A stretch of DNA of 20,172 nucleotides, from positions 1 through 20,172 of the forward strand of contig JAEZMB010000115.1 in the NCBI GenBank assembly GCA_023435825.1, in the 5' to 3' direction. The stretch is from Pseudomonadota bacterium (GTDB lineage Bacteria; Desulfobacterota; Desulfovibrionia; Desulfovibrionales; Desulfovibrionaceae). The notes beneath the pieces are model-generated. The model was not told the DNA's origin. It saw nothing but the letters and a program-made list of their open reading frames with translations, and did not search any database. Of the stretch, positions 5,187 to 13,231 are shown one piece after another; position 1 is the stretch's first letter, and every line of letters starts with the position of its first letter. The translations under genes and the position numbers were made by a program.

Positions 5187-7847
5187 CTAGAAGGTCTGTC
5201 CCATGGAGAAGCCGATCTGGGACGGCTGCAGGTTGTGTTTGTCGGCGTCGAGGCCGTAGCCGTATTCCACCCGGATCAGGCCCAGGGGCGAGTACCAGCG
5301 CACGCCGGCGCCCACGGCCCGGTAGAAGTCCCAGCAGACCTGGTTGTATTCGCGCCAGGAGTTACCGGCGTCGAAGAAGGCCACGCCGAACAGGCCGTTG
5401 GACTTGCTGATGGGGAAGATGGTTTCGAAGTTGGTGAAGAACTCCGCCTTACCGCCGATGCGCTCACCGGTCCAGGGGTCCTTGGGCGAGATCTTGTCCA
5501 GCTCGTAGCCGCGGACGTTGTTGATGCCGCCCAGGTAGAAGCGTTCGTAGACCGGGATGTCGCCGCCGGCATTGGGCAGCAGCACGCCGGCCTGGCCGCG
5601 CCAGTGGAAGACGAGGTCCATGGGCAGCGGGTAGAAGAAGTTGGAGGTGAACATGGGCTTGACGAAGGCGTCGTCACCGCCCACCGCGCCGCCGGCGTAT
5701 TCCAGCGACAGGGTGTTCTTGGTGCCCTTGGTGGGCTTGGTGGCGCTGTCCACGGTGTCGCGGTCGATGGCGGCGAAGACCGAGCTCGACCAGTGCCAGC
5801 CGGCGGACTGGGTGATGACGCTCGAAGCCATCGGGTTGGTGTGGTAGATGTGGTAGTGATCCAGGCGGTAATCCCACGACAGGATGGTGTATTCGCCCAA
5901 GGGGTAGGCGAAGCGGATTTTCGCGCCGGAGGTCGATTTCTTGAAGTCGTCGTAGGCGCGGTAGACCTGGTAGAGGTCGGCGCCGACGGACAGCTTGGAG
6001 TCATAGACGTAGGGGTTGGTGAACGACAGGATGCCGCGGCTGGACTTGCCGCTGAACATGCCCTGGAACTTGGCGTGGTAGCCCTTGCCGAAGAGGTTCT
6101 TCTCCTCGACGGAACCGCCGAAGAACACGCTGTCGGAGGTGGAGTAGCCGGCGCCGAGGCTGATGGCGCCGGTGTTCTTGTCCTTCACCTTGACCTTGAT
6201 GTCGACTTCGCCCGGGTTGTCGGTGGGCACGGTCTCGATGTCGACCTTCTCGAAGTATTCGAGCTTGTCCAGGCGCTCGTTGGAACGACGCAGCTTGGAG
6301 CCCGAGAACATGTCGCCGTCGGCCAGCTTGACCTCGCGGCGGATGACGTTGTCGCGGGTCTTGTCGTTGCCCTCGATGGTCACCCGGCGCACGTAGACCT
6401 TGCGGCCCTTGGTGATCATGTAGGTGATGTCGATGGTCTTGGTGTCGGCGTGCTTTTGCATGTCGACGTCGGCTTCGGCAAAGGCGTAGCCGTCGTCGGC
6501 GTAGAGTTCGGCCAGGGAGTTCAGGTCGTCGCGCACCACGGAGCGGTTGAAGTACTCGCCCTTGGCGGACAGTTCGTCGAGCTTGACCCGATCCATGAGC
6601 TTGGGCTGGTCGAAGAGCAGGTCGCCGGAGAAGGCCACGGAACCGACCTTGTAGCGGTCGCCTTCCTCCACCCGGAAGATGACGGTGATGCCGTCGTCGC
6701 CGTAGATGACCTCGGGCTGGCCGACCCGGGCGTCGACGAAGCCGCGGTTGGCGTAGTAGGCTTCCAGGGCGGCGGCGTCGCGCTCCAGCATTTCTTCCTT
6801 GAGCACGCCCGAACCGGTGACCCAGGACCAGAAGTGGCGGGTGGAGGTGGCCAGCTCGTCCTTGAGATCTCCGGCGCTGATCTGCTTGGCGCCTTCGATC
6901 TTGACTTCCTTGATATAGAGCTTCTTGGGCTCCTTGATCACGATGTTGAGCCGGGCGATGCGGGGATCGGTCTGTTCCAGCTCGTAGGTGACCTCGGTCT
7001 TGTAGTAGCCCTTCTTGCTGTAGAGCTCGCGGATCTTGCCGAGGTCGTCGGCCAGGACCTTGAGGTTGAGGACGCCGCCGGCCTTGGTGCTCATGGCCTC
7101 CAGGATGTCGTCCTTTTTCACGTCGCCGTTGCCGGTGACGCCGATGGCCTGGATGCGCGGCTTTTCCTTGACCACAAAGGTCAGGCGCTTGCCGCCGGCC
7201 ACGTTGTCGAGACGCACCTGGACGTCGTCGAAGTAGCCCATGTCGAAAAGTTTTTTGACGTCTTCGTTGACGGTCTTGGGATCATAAGCCTGGTTGACCT
7301 GGCTTTTGACCTTGAGGATGACCACTTCCTTGTCGAGGATGGAGTTGCCTTCGACATCCACTTCGACGATGCGGTCCGATCCGCCGCCGGGAGCCGTGGA
7401 CACGGCCACCAGGGGCTTGATCTTGTCGGCCAGCTGGGCGGCCGCGGCGTCCAGGCCCATCACCGTCGGCGCCGAGGCGAACACGGCCTGGGGCTCCCCT
7501 CCCCCGACCCTGACCACCCGGGCGTCGAGGCTCAGTCCCTCGCCGACCTTGGAAATGCTTCCGAAAACGACGTATTCGGCCCGGGCCGCGCCGGCCAGCT
7601 TGCGGGCGGCGGCGACATCCGGGGCGGCCTTGCCGCTCTCGGCCTGGGCGCTGACGCCAAGGGCCTTGAGCTTTTCGGCCAGAACAGCGGGCAGGCTTCC
7701 CTGGACGGAATGCAGGGCGTCGGCGGCGTTGACCGCGAAAGGCACGACCAGCACCTTGCCGGACTGGGCCAGGGCCTGTCCCGCCGCCAACAACAATAGT
7801 GCGGCGAGCAAAAGCCCTTTAAGACCGATTCGTTTCATTCCGCGCAT
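5187..7847 (-). CDS. bamA: Outer-membrane protein assembly factor BamA with an extra N-terminal domain
   Basis: An 886-aa Omp85 protein that folds and inserts beta-barrels into the outer membrane. A signal peptide (about 1-28, ending AAGQALAQ) is followed by an extra alpha/beta domain (about 30-150; KVLVVPFAVN, AEYVVFGSISK, LSLDARVV). Five POTRA domains come next, beginning near 158, 236, 317, 406 and 486, with typical strands such as VEVDVEGN, IQAIGVTGN, IKEVKIEG and VRRVTIEGN. A C-terminal barrel (about 565-886) carries the lid-loop motif VRGY (778-781) and ends in phenylalanine (FSMGQTF), the beta-signal. The canonical protein is about 800 aa; the surplus is the N-terminal domain, which recalls CsgG/FlgO/TolB-N-like folds. 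The start at 7847 follows GGTGGAG and overlaps the lolD end by 29 nt. A 903-aa open frame opposite it is a codon-bias shadow. Confidence 0.96.
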   Translation of the reverse strand: MRGMKRIGLKGLLLAALLLLAAGQALAQSGKVLVVPFAVNAADALHSVQGSLPAVLAEKLKALGVSAQAESGKAAPDVAAARKLAGAARAEYVVFGSISKVGEGLSLDARVVRVGGGEPQAVFASAPTVMGLDAAAAQLADKIKPLVAVSTAPGGGSDRIVEVDVEGNSILDKEVVILKVKSQVNQAYDPKTVNEDVKKLFDMGYFDDVQVRLDNVAGGKRLTFVVKEKPRIQAIGVTGNGDVKKDDILEAMSTKAGGVLNLKVLADDLGKIRELYSKKGYYKTEVTYELEQTDPRIARLNIVIKEPKKLYIKEVKIEGAKQISAGDLKDELATSTRHFWSWVTGSGVLKEEMLERDAAALEAYYANRGFVDARVGQPEVIYGDDGITVIFRVEEGDRYKVGSVAFSGDLLFDQPKLMDRVKLDELSAKGEYFNRSVVRDDLNSLAELYADDGYAFAEADVDMQKHADTKTIDITYMITKGRKVYVRRVTIEGNDKTRDNVIRREVKLADGDMFSGSKLRRSNERLDKLEYFEKVDIETVPTDNPGEVDIKVKVKDKNTGAISLGAGYSTSDSVFFGGSVEEKNLFGKGYHAKFQGMFSGKSSRGILSFTNPYVYDSKLSVGADLYQVYRAYDDFKKSTSGAKIRFAYPLGEYTILSWDYRLDHYHIYHTNPMASSVITQSAGWHWSSSVFAAIDRDTVDSATKPTKGTKNTLSLEYAGGAVGGDDAFVKPMFTSNFFYPLPMDLVFHWRGQAGVLLPNAGGDIPVYERFYLGGINNVRGYELDKISPKDPWTGERIGGKAEFFTNFETIFPISKSNGLFGVAFFDAGNSWREYNQVCWDFYRAVGAGVRWYSPLGLIRVEYGYGLDADKHNLQPSQIGFSMGQTF

Positions 7848-8520
7848 AGAGTTCTCCACCCTGCAGCTCCAGTCTCCGGCCCATGAGAGCGGCCAGGTTA
7901 TGATTGTGGGTAACCACAACCAACGTCATGCCCAGATCGGCGTTGAGGCGGGCGAGCATATCGCCGACCCTGCCGCCTGTGGCTTCGTCAAGATTGCCGG
8001 TGGGTTCATCGGCCAACAGAACGGATGGCCGCAACAGGACAGCACGGGCGATAGCCGCCCTCTGCCTCTCTCCCCCGGAAAGGGTTGTTACCCTGTGTTC
8101 CACCCTTTCATCAAGTCCCACGAGCGACAAAGATGCCCTGGCCCGCGCAAAAGCTTCTTTTCTTTCGATGCCGGCAATGAGGGCCGGCATGGCCACGTTC
8201 TCCAGGGCGGTGAATTCCGGCAGCAGGTGGTGGAACTGGAACACGAAACCGATGTCCCGGTTGCGCAGCGCCGCCGCCTCCACCGGTCCAAGCCCGGACA
8301 GGTCCCGGCCGTTGAACAGAATTTTCCCCGACGTCGGCCGGTCCAGGGCCCCCAAAAGATGCAGCAGGGTGGACTTGCCCGAGCCGGAAGAGCCCAGGAT
8401 CGCAAGCGAATCGCCCTTGGCGATGGCGAAGTCCAGGCCCGAGAGCACCGTCACTTCCTCGGCTGGCCCCTGGTAGACCTTGCGCACCTGGCGCAGTTCG
8501 TAGAGCAGCGGCTCAGTCAT
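7819..8520 (-). CDS. lolD: Lipoprotein-releasing ABC transporter ATPase LolD
   Basis: A 233-aa ABC ATPase that powers extraction of lipoproteins from the inner membrane for the Lol pathway. Walker A is GSSGSGKST (43-51) and the Q-loop lies in FVFQFHHLLPEFTALENV, a sequence characteristic of LolD/MacB-type ATPases. The signature is LSGGERQR (147-154), Walker B VLLADEPTGNLD (167-178) and the switch histidine H205. Its start overlaps the end of the lolC/E gene by 8 nt, and its end overlaps the bamA start, indicating translational coupling. The partner membrane subunit is the gene immediately upstream. Confidence 0.97.
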   Translation of the reverse strand: MTEPLLYELRQVRKVYQGPAEEVTVLSGLDFAIAKGDSLAILGSSGSGKSTLLHLLGALDRPTSGKILFNGRDLSGLGPVEAAALRNRDIGFVFQFHHLLPEFTALENVAMPALIAGIERKEAFARARASLSLVGLDERVEHRVTTLSGGERQRAAIARAVLLRPSVLLADEPTGNLDEATGGRVGDMLARLNADLGMTLVVVTHNHNLAALMGRRLELQGGELYARNETNRS

Positions 8521-9742
8521 GGCGCAGGGCCTCCACGGGACTCAGGCGCGCCGCCTGGCGGGCCGGATACATGGTGGCCAGGAAACACAGGGCCAGGGCC
8601 GTGACGCCGATGATGACCAGGTCGGGCCAATCCAGGCGCACCGGCAAATGGTCCATGGGGTAAACGTCGCCGGGAATCTTGATGAACTGGTATTTTTCCA
8701 GGGCCAGGGCCAGCCCCAGGCCCAGGGCGTAGCCCAGGGCGGTTCCCACCACGCCGATGATGATGCCTTGGAGCATGAAGATCTTGCGGATGGCGGCCGG
8801 CGTGGCCCCCATAGACATGAGGATGGCGATGTCCCGGGTCTTTTCCATGACCAGCATGATGAGCGTGGTGATGATGGAAAAGCAGCCCACCACCACGATC
8901 ATGACCAGGATCACGAACATGGCCGTTTTTTCGAGATGCAGCGCCTTGAACAGGTTGCCGTTCATGTCGATCCAGGTGCGCACGAACAGCGGCGGCCCGC
9001 CCAGGGCCGTCCGGACCTTGGGGGCAAGCGTGTCCACGGCGTCCACGTCGGCGACCTTGAGTTCCAGCCCGGTGGCGATGTCGCCCTTGAATCCCAGCAG
9101 TTCCTGGGCGGCCGGGATGGTGACGTAGGCCAGGGTCGAGTCGTATTCGTACATGCCGGACTTGAAAAGCCCGCGCAGCACGAAGGTCTTGACCTTGGGC
9201 GAGAACCCGGCGGCGCTCTCCTTGCCGGCCGGGGACATGAGGTTGACCGTCTCGCCGACGACCAGGCCCAGCCGGTCGGCCAGTTCGCGGCCAAGCACGA
9301 TGCCTGGAAACGGCCCCGGAATCACCAGATCGTCCAGGCTGCCGACGATCATTTCCTTGGGCAGGGCCAACACCTTGCCGGCCGAAGCCGGGTCCACGCC
9401 GCGAAGGACCACTCCCTTGACCCCGCGCGGACTGGACAGCATGACTTCGGTATAGACAAAAGGTGTTGCGCCAAGGACCCCGGGAACGGCCTCGGCCTTG
9501 CCCATGAGCTCGCGGTAGTCGTGCATGGCCCCGCCGGCCACGGCCGCCACCATGTGGGCGTTGATGCCCAGGATCTTGTCCCGAAGCTCGGTGGAAAAGC
9601 CGTGCATCACCGCCACCACCACGATAAGCGAGGCCACGCCAAGGCCCACCCCGAGCACCGAGATGAGCGAAATGACGGAAATAAACGCCTGCTTCTGGCG
9701 GGCCGTCAGGTAGCGCCTGGCGACGAAGAGTTCGAAACTCAT
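8513..9742 (-). CDS. lolC: Lipoprotein-releasing system permease, LolC/LolE (LolF) family
   Basis: A 409-aa inner-membrane permease with the MacB-type layout. One membrane helix lies near the N terminus (about 20-46), then a large periplasmic domain (about 50-265), then three membrane helices (about 275-299, 322-348 and 375-393). Family landmarks are ARRYLTARQKQAFISVIS at the N terminus, the segment WIDMNGNLFKALHLEKTAMF (257-276) entering helix 2, and MEKTRDIAILMSMGAT, the cytoplasmic coupling helix. Only one permease gene lies beside lolD. The complex may therefore be a LolF-type homodimer rather than a LolC/LolE heterodimer, unless a second gene exists elsewhere. The start overlaps the lysS stop by 4 nt (ATGA). 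Confidence 0.95.
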   Translation of the reverse strand: MSFELFVARRYLTARQKQAFISVISLISVLGVGLGVASLIVVVAVMHGFSTELRDKILGINAHMVAAVAGGAMHDYRELMGKAEAVPGVLGATPFVYTEVMLSSPRGVKGVVLRGVDPASAGKVLALPKEMIVGSLDDLVIPGPFPGIVLGRELADRLGLVVGETVNLMSPAGKESAAGFSPKVKTFVLRGLFKSGMYEYDSTLAYVTIPAAQELLGFKGDIATGLELKVADVDAVDTLAPKVRTALGGPPLFVRTWIDMNGNLFKALHLEKTAMFVILVMIVVVGCFSIITTLIMLVMEKTRDIAILMSMGATPAAIRKIFMLQGIIIGVVGTALGYALGLGLALALEKYQFIKIPGDVYPMDHLPVRLDWPDLVIIGVTALALCFLATMYPARQAARLSPVEALRHD

Positions 9743-11328
9743 GAACCCGGCTGGCCCTCGGGGCGCAGCAGCGGAAAGAGAATGACCTCGCGGATGGACG
9801 CCTGATCGGTCAGCAGCATGACCAGGCGGTCGATGCCGATGCCTTCGCCGGCCGCCGGCGGCATGCCGTACTCCAGGGCCCGGACGTAGTCCTCGTCCAT
9901 GCGGTGGGCCTCGTCGTCGCCGGCCTCTTTCTCGCGCACCTGATCCTCGAAGCGCTGGCGCTGGTCCACCGGATCGTTGAGCTCGGAAAAGGCGTTGGCC
10001 ATTTCGCGCCCGGCGATAAACAGCTCGAAGCGGTCGGTGATCTCCGGGTTCTCGGTGTTGCGGCGCGACAGCGGCGAGATTTCCGTGGGGTAATGGTAGA
10101 TGAAATGGGGCTGGATGAGCTTGGGCTCGACGAAGATGTCGAACAGCTTGGCCTGGACCTTGCCGAGCTTGTCGCCCTTGAGCACCTTTTCGCCGCTTTT
10201 CTCGACCAGGGCCTTGGCCTTGTCGTAGTCGCGGATGATCTCGGGATCGATGCCGCCCACCTTTTCGATGGACTCATGGAACGACAGCCGCGCCCAGCCC
10301 GGGGCGAGATTGATCTCCTGGCCCTGGTAGCTGACCGCCTCCGACCCGGTGACGGCCTTGGCCAGGCGGGCGAAGAGCTGTTCGGTGAGGTCCATGAGGT
10401 CGGTGTACCGGGCATAGGCCCAGTAGAACTCGCACATGGTGAATTCGGGATTGTGCCGGGTGGACACGCCCTCGTTGCGGAAGTTGCGCCCGACCTCGTA
10501 CACCTTCTCAAAGCCGCCCACGAGCAGGCGTTTGAGGTACAGCTCCGGGGCGATGCGCATGTACAGGCCCATGTCCAGGGCGTTGTGATGCGTCACGAAG
10601 GGCCGGGCCGTGGCCCCGCCGGGGATGGCCTGCATCATGGGTGTTTCCACTTCCATGAAGCCCGACGAGTCGAGGAAGGCGCGCAGTTCCCGGATGATGG
10701 TGGTGCGGGCCTTGAAGATCTCCACCGAGCGCGGGGTGACGATGAGGTCCACGTAGCGCTGGCGGTAGCGGGTCTCGACGTCCTTTAAGCCGTGGTACTT
10801 CTCGGGCAGCGGCCGCATGGACTTGGTGACCAGGGCCAGGGTGTCGGCGTGCAGCGTCAGTTCCCCGGTCTTGGTGCGAAACAGCCGGCCCGTGACGCCG
10901 ACGATGTCGCCGATGTCGAATTTCTTGAAGACCGTGTAGGCTTCCTGGCCAAGGGTCTCGCGCTCGGCAAAGACCTGGATGCGGCCCGAGGCGTCCTGGA
11001 TGGTGAAAAAGGCCACCTTGCCAAACGAACGCAGGGACACGATGCGGCCGGCCAGGCGGAAGGTCCGGCCCAGTTCGGCCAGGGCTTCCTCGGTCAGGGG
11101 CTCGTGGGCCTCGGCCACCAGGCCGATGTCGTCGCCTTTGGCAAAGTCGTTGGGATAGAGCGGCACGCCGTCGTCCAGGAGCTGGACGGCCTTGGCGATG
11201 CGGTTCTTGAAGACTTCGTTGAGTTCGTCGCGGGCGTCCAGGCTTTCGAGCAGGGGACGGAAATCCTCCACCCGCTTGGACTTGACCGGGAGCTTGTATT
11301 CTTTCTTACGTGGCGCGTCGCTGCCCAC
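9739..11328 (-). CDS. lysS: Lysyl-tRNA synthetase, class II
   Basis: A 529-aa enzyme that charges tRNA-Lys with lysine using ATP. An N-terminal OB-fold anticodon-binding domain is visible as LAGRIVSLRSFGKVAFFTIQ (from about residue 92). The class II catalytic core shows motif 2 (YEVGRNFRNEG, then HNPEFTMCEFY; about 277-301) and motif 3 (GEGIGIDRLVMLLT, from about 494). I choose a GTG start at 11328 because CGGAG lies 7 nt upstream; the ATG at 11349 has a much weaker SD and would add seven residues. The open frame extends further 5' but that part is not homologous in character. It is the first gene of the envelope operon, an arrangement where a housekeeping synthetase leads lol and bam genes. 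It is divergent from tRNA-Asn. Confidence 0.97.
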   Translation of the reverse strand: MGSDAPRKKEYKLPVKSKRVEDFRPLLESLDARDELNEVFKNRIAKAVQLLDDGVPLYPNDFAKGDDIGLVAEAHEPLTEEALAELGRTFRLAGRIVSLRSFGKVAFFTIQDASGRIQVFAERETLGQEAYTVFKKFDIGDIVGVTGRLFRTKTGELTLHADTLALVTKSMRPLPEKYHGLKDVETRYRQRYVDLIVTPRSVEIFKARTTIIRELRAFLDSSGFMEVETPMMQAIPGGATARPFVTHHNALDMGLYMRIAPELYLKRLLVGGFEKVYEVGRNFRNEGVSTRHNPEFTMCEFYWAYARYTDLMDLTEQLFARLAKAVTGSEAVSYQGQEINLAPGWARLSFHESIEKVGGIDPEIIRDYDKAKALVEKSGEKVLKGDKLGKVQAKLFDIFVEPKLIQPHFIYHYPTEISPLSRRNTENPEITDRFELFIAGREMANAFSELNDPVDQRQRFEDQVREKEAGDDEAHRMDEDYVRALEYGMPPAAGEGIGIDRLVMLLTDQASIREVILFPLLRPEGQPGS

Positions 11329-11386
11329 GGCGGTTCTCCGTTGCTGCATGTCGTTGCCCCGGCCGATACGACCGGACAAGCGCATT

Positions 11387-11415
11387 TGCCTACGAGAATT
11401 AGCGTGCCCCGTCAA
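11387..11415 (-). promoter_or_regulatory. Candidate promoter of the lysS operon
   Basis: On the minus strand TTGACG (11415-11410) and TAGGCA (11392-11387) are 17 bp apart. The -35 sits in CTTGACGGG, the same 9-mer found at the divergent tRNA promoter (11490-11498). The -10 match is poor. Confidence 0.35.
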
Positions 11416-11490
11416 GAATGGGCCGGCCGGCCCGCCGCGCCCCAGGGTGTGGGGGCGGGGAACTTTTTTTCGCGTCAGGGAATTTTTCGC

Positions 11491-11519
11491 TTGACGGGTG
11501 GGAGGGTCGAGGATAAACA
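11491..11519 (+). promoter_or_regulatory. Promoter of the tRNA-Asn gene
   Basis: TTGACG (11491-11496) and TAAACA (11514-11519) are 17 bp apart and end 18 bp before the mature tRNA 5' end, as expected for a tRNA promoter with a short leader. Confidence 0.55.
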
Positions 11520-11537
11520 CCTTTCTCGCCTCAACGA

Positions 11538-11613
11538 TCCCCGGTAGCTCAATTGGCAGAGCGGGTGGCTGTTAACCACTAGGTTGGCGGTTCGAGTCCG
11601 TCCCGGGGAGCCA
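11538..11613 (+). tRNA. tRNA-Asn (anticodon GTT)
   Basis: A 76-nt tRNA. The 7-bp acceptor stem pairs TCCCCGG (11538-11544) with CCGGGGA (11603-11609); the discriminator is G and CCA is encoded (11611-11613). The anticodon GTT is at 11571-11573 (position 34-36) in the loop CTGTTAA. The T-loop is TTCGAGT. The cloverleaf is complete with no variable-arm extension. Confidence 0.98.
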
Positions 11614-11622
11614 GCAGATTCA

Positions 11623-11653
11623 GGGAGTCGGTTTAACCACCGGCTCCCTTTTT
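11623..11653 (+). terminator. Intrinsic terminator of tRNA-Asn
   Basis: A 9-bp stem with one G-T pair (11623-11631 with 11640-11648) is followed by five Ts (11649-11653), 10 nt after the CCA end. The next 160 nt hold no gene; a perfect 12-bp palindrome TTGTCCGGACAA lies at 11720-11731 and a 6-bp stem at 11732-11750. Confidence 0.9.
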
Positions 11654-11814
11654 CTTTGGTCGGCTTTTCGCCTTCCCCCTCGCGCATCCCCAGGAACGAC
11701 GCCCGCCCGGCTAGGCTTCTTGTCCGGACAACCCGCCAGATAGCGGCGGGAGGGGCCACGGGCCTTGGACATATTGCTTGATGACATGCCCCCAGGTCCC
11801 TGTTATTGAGGAGC

Positions 11815-11985
11815 ATGGAATGGATCTTTATCAGCCTTGCCGTAGGACTTCTTGCCTTGGTAGCCATCTTCGCCATTGCAGCCAACAGCAATGTCAGTGC
11901 GACTGCCCCAGGATTTATCGACTTTGATAAATACAAGTCCCAGGAACTTTCCACGCGAGGGCTATTCAACAAGACCAAATGGTGA
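11815..11985 (+). CDS. Predicted 56-aa membrane peptide, function unknown
   Basis: A short frame reading MEWIFISLAVGLLALVAIFA, then a polar tail rich in K, S and T that ends in NKTKW. One membrane helix is predicted at about 3-24 with the tail outside it. GAGGAG precedes the ATG but only 1 nt away, closer than ideal. A competing ATG at 11820 in another frame has better spacing but would give a 36-residue cysteine-rich peptide of unlikely composition. The continuous hydrophobic segment and clean polar tail favour this frame. A possible promoter (TTGATG at 11778-11783, TGTTAT at 11801-11806) is so close that the leader would be very short. I do not recognise a family. Confidence 0.45.
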   Translation: MEWIFISLAVGLLALVAIFAIAANSNVSATAPGFIDFDKYKSQELSTRGLFNKTKW

Positions 11986-12714
11986 TGCCCTTGGCGCGGC
12001 GTTCCGGCCGAGCAGGGCCGGGGATAAATTTTTGCCCCACGTTGGCCTTCGTTGCAGGACGGGTACAGAATGCCGTATGTCTCGAGCGGGGTTTATGAGA
12101 AAGGCGGGAGCAGACGGCAGGGGGGACTGACCGGATTTTCGTTTGAAAAGGGGAAGGCGCTCGGCATGCGCCCTTGGGCGCGGCTGTTGTACTTTACAGA
12201 TCCGCCTTCCGCTGACTGTAGATCAACGAAAAGGCTTTTGGGGTGGCTCCCGGAAGCCTTTTTCCTTTTAGCGTCGCTGGTCTCACCGCAGACCAAGCGT
12301 TTCCATCCTTGCTGGAGTGTTCGTAGAGGCGCAGGTGCGAAATCGCCCGCGTGGGGCGGCGCGAGGCGGAGACGAGGAGGTTTTTCCAAAAGGCTGTCGT
12401 CGGCGAAACGGCATACGCGGGCGCGGCCCGAGACGGCGGCCTGGGCAACACCCTTGCCCGGCCCGGGGGCCGAAGGAACTGGCGAGCCGTTGCGGACGGG
12501 ATGGAGCCTGGCCCATGCCTCAGGCCGGCGGCCCGGCAGACAAGGCAATGGCGCCGTGCCGACTTGGCCGAGGGGGTTGCCGTCAACAGGCCGCAAACAT
12601 TCCCCGGGACCATGCCCAAGCGCCCAATCCCACGGGCGTCGTGGCCTTGCCTCGCGTCTGTCGCCGCCGCGTCGGCCGAGATCGGGCCGACGCGAGGGGA
12701 AACCCGTTTCCCGG
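11986..12714. other. About 730 nt without a convincing gene; structured elements
   Basis: Open frames exist on both strands, but their translations are R/P/G/A-rich and look like shadows of GC-rich non-coding DNA. Structure seen: an 8-bp long-range pairing (12152-12159 with 12203-12210) enclosing a palindrome (12168-12181), followed by a terminator-like hairpin at 12229-12263, which could bound a small RNA. Tandem hairpins lie at 12668-12694 (10-bp stem) and 12697-12712 (7-bp stem), just past the end of the 67-aa minus-strand gene. The stretch could also be a decayed gene; I see no recognisable remnant. Confidence 0.5.
12229..12263 (+). terminator. Terminator-like hairpin in the gene-poor region
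   Basis: Arms 12229-12237 and 12254-12262 form a 9-bp stem starting with AAAA and ending in a run of five Ts (12259-12263), with a 16-nt inner part that can pair further. No protein gene ends just upstream, so it may terminate a small RNA or the 56-aa gene transcript 240 nt away. Confidence 0.6.
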
Positions 12715-12918
12715 CTAGGCGTTTTGCTCCGACGCGTTGCCGTTGGCAATGGCGTTGATGGCTTCCTGCAAGGTCGAGAGCGATTCGCGACGGACGCCGA
12801 TGACGCCCTTGCTCCCGTCCTCCCGCTCGTAACGCAGCAAGGCTTTCTGTTCCTTGTGCGAATAGATTGGTTCGTAAAAAACCGAGATAAAAGCATTTTT
12901 GTCAGAGTGGCTGGCCAT
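12715..12918 (-). CDS. Small conserved-looking protein of unknown function (67 aa)
   Basis: The translation has a balanced composition, unlike the R/P-rich shadows around it: ISVFYEPIYSHKEQKALLRY, then EREDGSKGVIGVRRESLS, then a helix LSTLQEAINAIANGN. A beta-hairpin followed by a helix is plausible. The ATG is preceded by TTGGAG with 7-nt spacing, a good ribosome site. There is no signal peptide or membrane segment. It stands alone, divergent from luxI across a 362-nt gap, and is followed by two GC-rich hairpins (12668-12712). No family is recognised. Confidence 0.6.
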   Translation of the reverse strand: MASHSDKNAFISVFYEPIYSHKEQKALLRYEREDGSKGVIGVRRESLSTLQEAINAIANGNASEQNA

Positions 12919-13145
12919 GGTGATTCTCCAAGCGAGTAGAGTGCCCTGTCACCTTGACCGATAGCCCCAAAGCGGAGCTCCGGGCTACTCTAAATAATTA
13001 TGGGGCCGGCGTGTTGCGTCGTATCTGATATCCTGTATAGCCATGTTGTATCGATCCGATGCACGGATTGTTTCTGCAAATTCGTCGCGCTGTAGGCAGG
13101 TTGCATGTCTTGCTGATGAATGGCCGAGAGGCGCGGGGTATCGAA

Positions 13146-13165
13146 CACTGGTAGAACTATCTAGT
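13146..13165 (+). promoter_or_regulatory. Upstream lux-box-like site
   Basis: CACTG, ten bases, then CTAGT: the left half fits the CTG-N10-CAG core of LuxR-type boxes, the right half is imperfect. It shares the 9-mer TAGAACTAT (13152-13160) with the proximal site, exactly 63 bp away. Confidence 0.4.
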
Positions 13166-13211
13166 AACAATGCAAAAATTTTTTATTATAATAAATAAGT
13201 AAATCAATAAC

Positions 13212-13231
13212 AACTAGAACTATTGACAGGT
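13212..13231 (+). promoter_or_regulatory. Proximal lux-box-like site over the luxI -35 region
   Basis: AACTA, ten bases, then CAGGT. The right half is identical to the Vibrio fischeri lux box half-site and the left half matches 3 of 5. It overlaps a perfect TTGACA (13223-13228). If LuxR sits at -42.5 as in class II activation, transcription would start near 13264 with ATATGG/GATATG as the -10, 17 nt before luxI. The SD AAGGAGG (13268-13274) fits this short leader. Confidence 0.5.

Noticed and set aside
5088..7799. 903-codon open frame on the plus strand opposite bamA
   Set aside because: It is antisense to a clear BamA, is dominated by G, V, A, D and H codons from complementing a GC3-rich gene, and has no recognisable domain.
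12052..12939. Long overlapping frames on both strands of the gene-poor region (plus 12052-12939, minus 12093-12896)
   Set aside because: The products are rich in R, P, G and A, lack ribosome sites and recognisable motifs, and conflict with each other and with the 67-aa gene.
12985..13170. 61-codon minus-strand frame in the luxI upstream region
   Set aside because: No ribosome site, irregular composition, and it lies across the promoter region.
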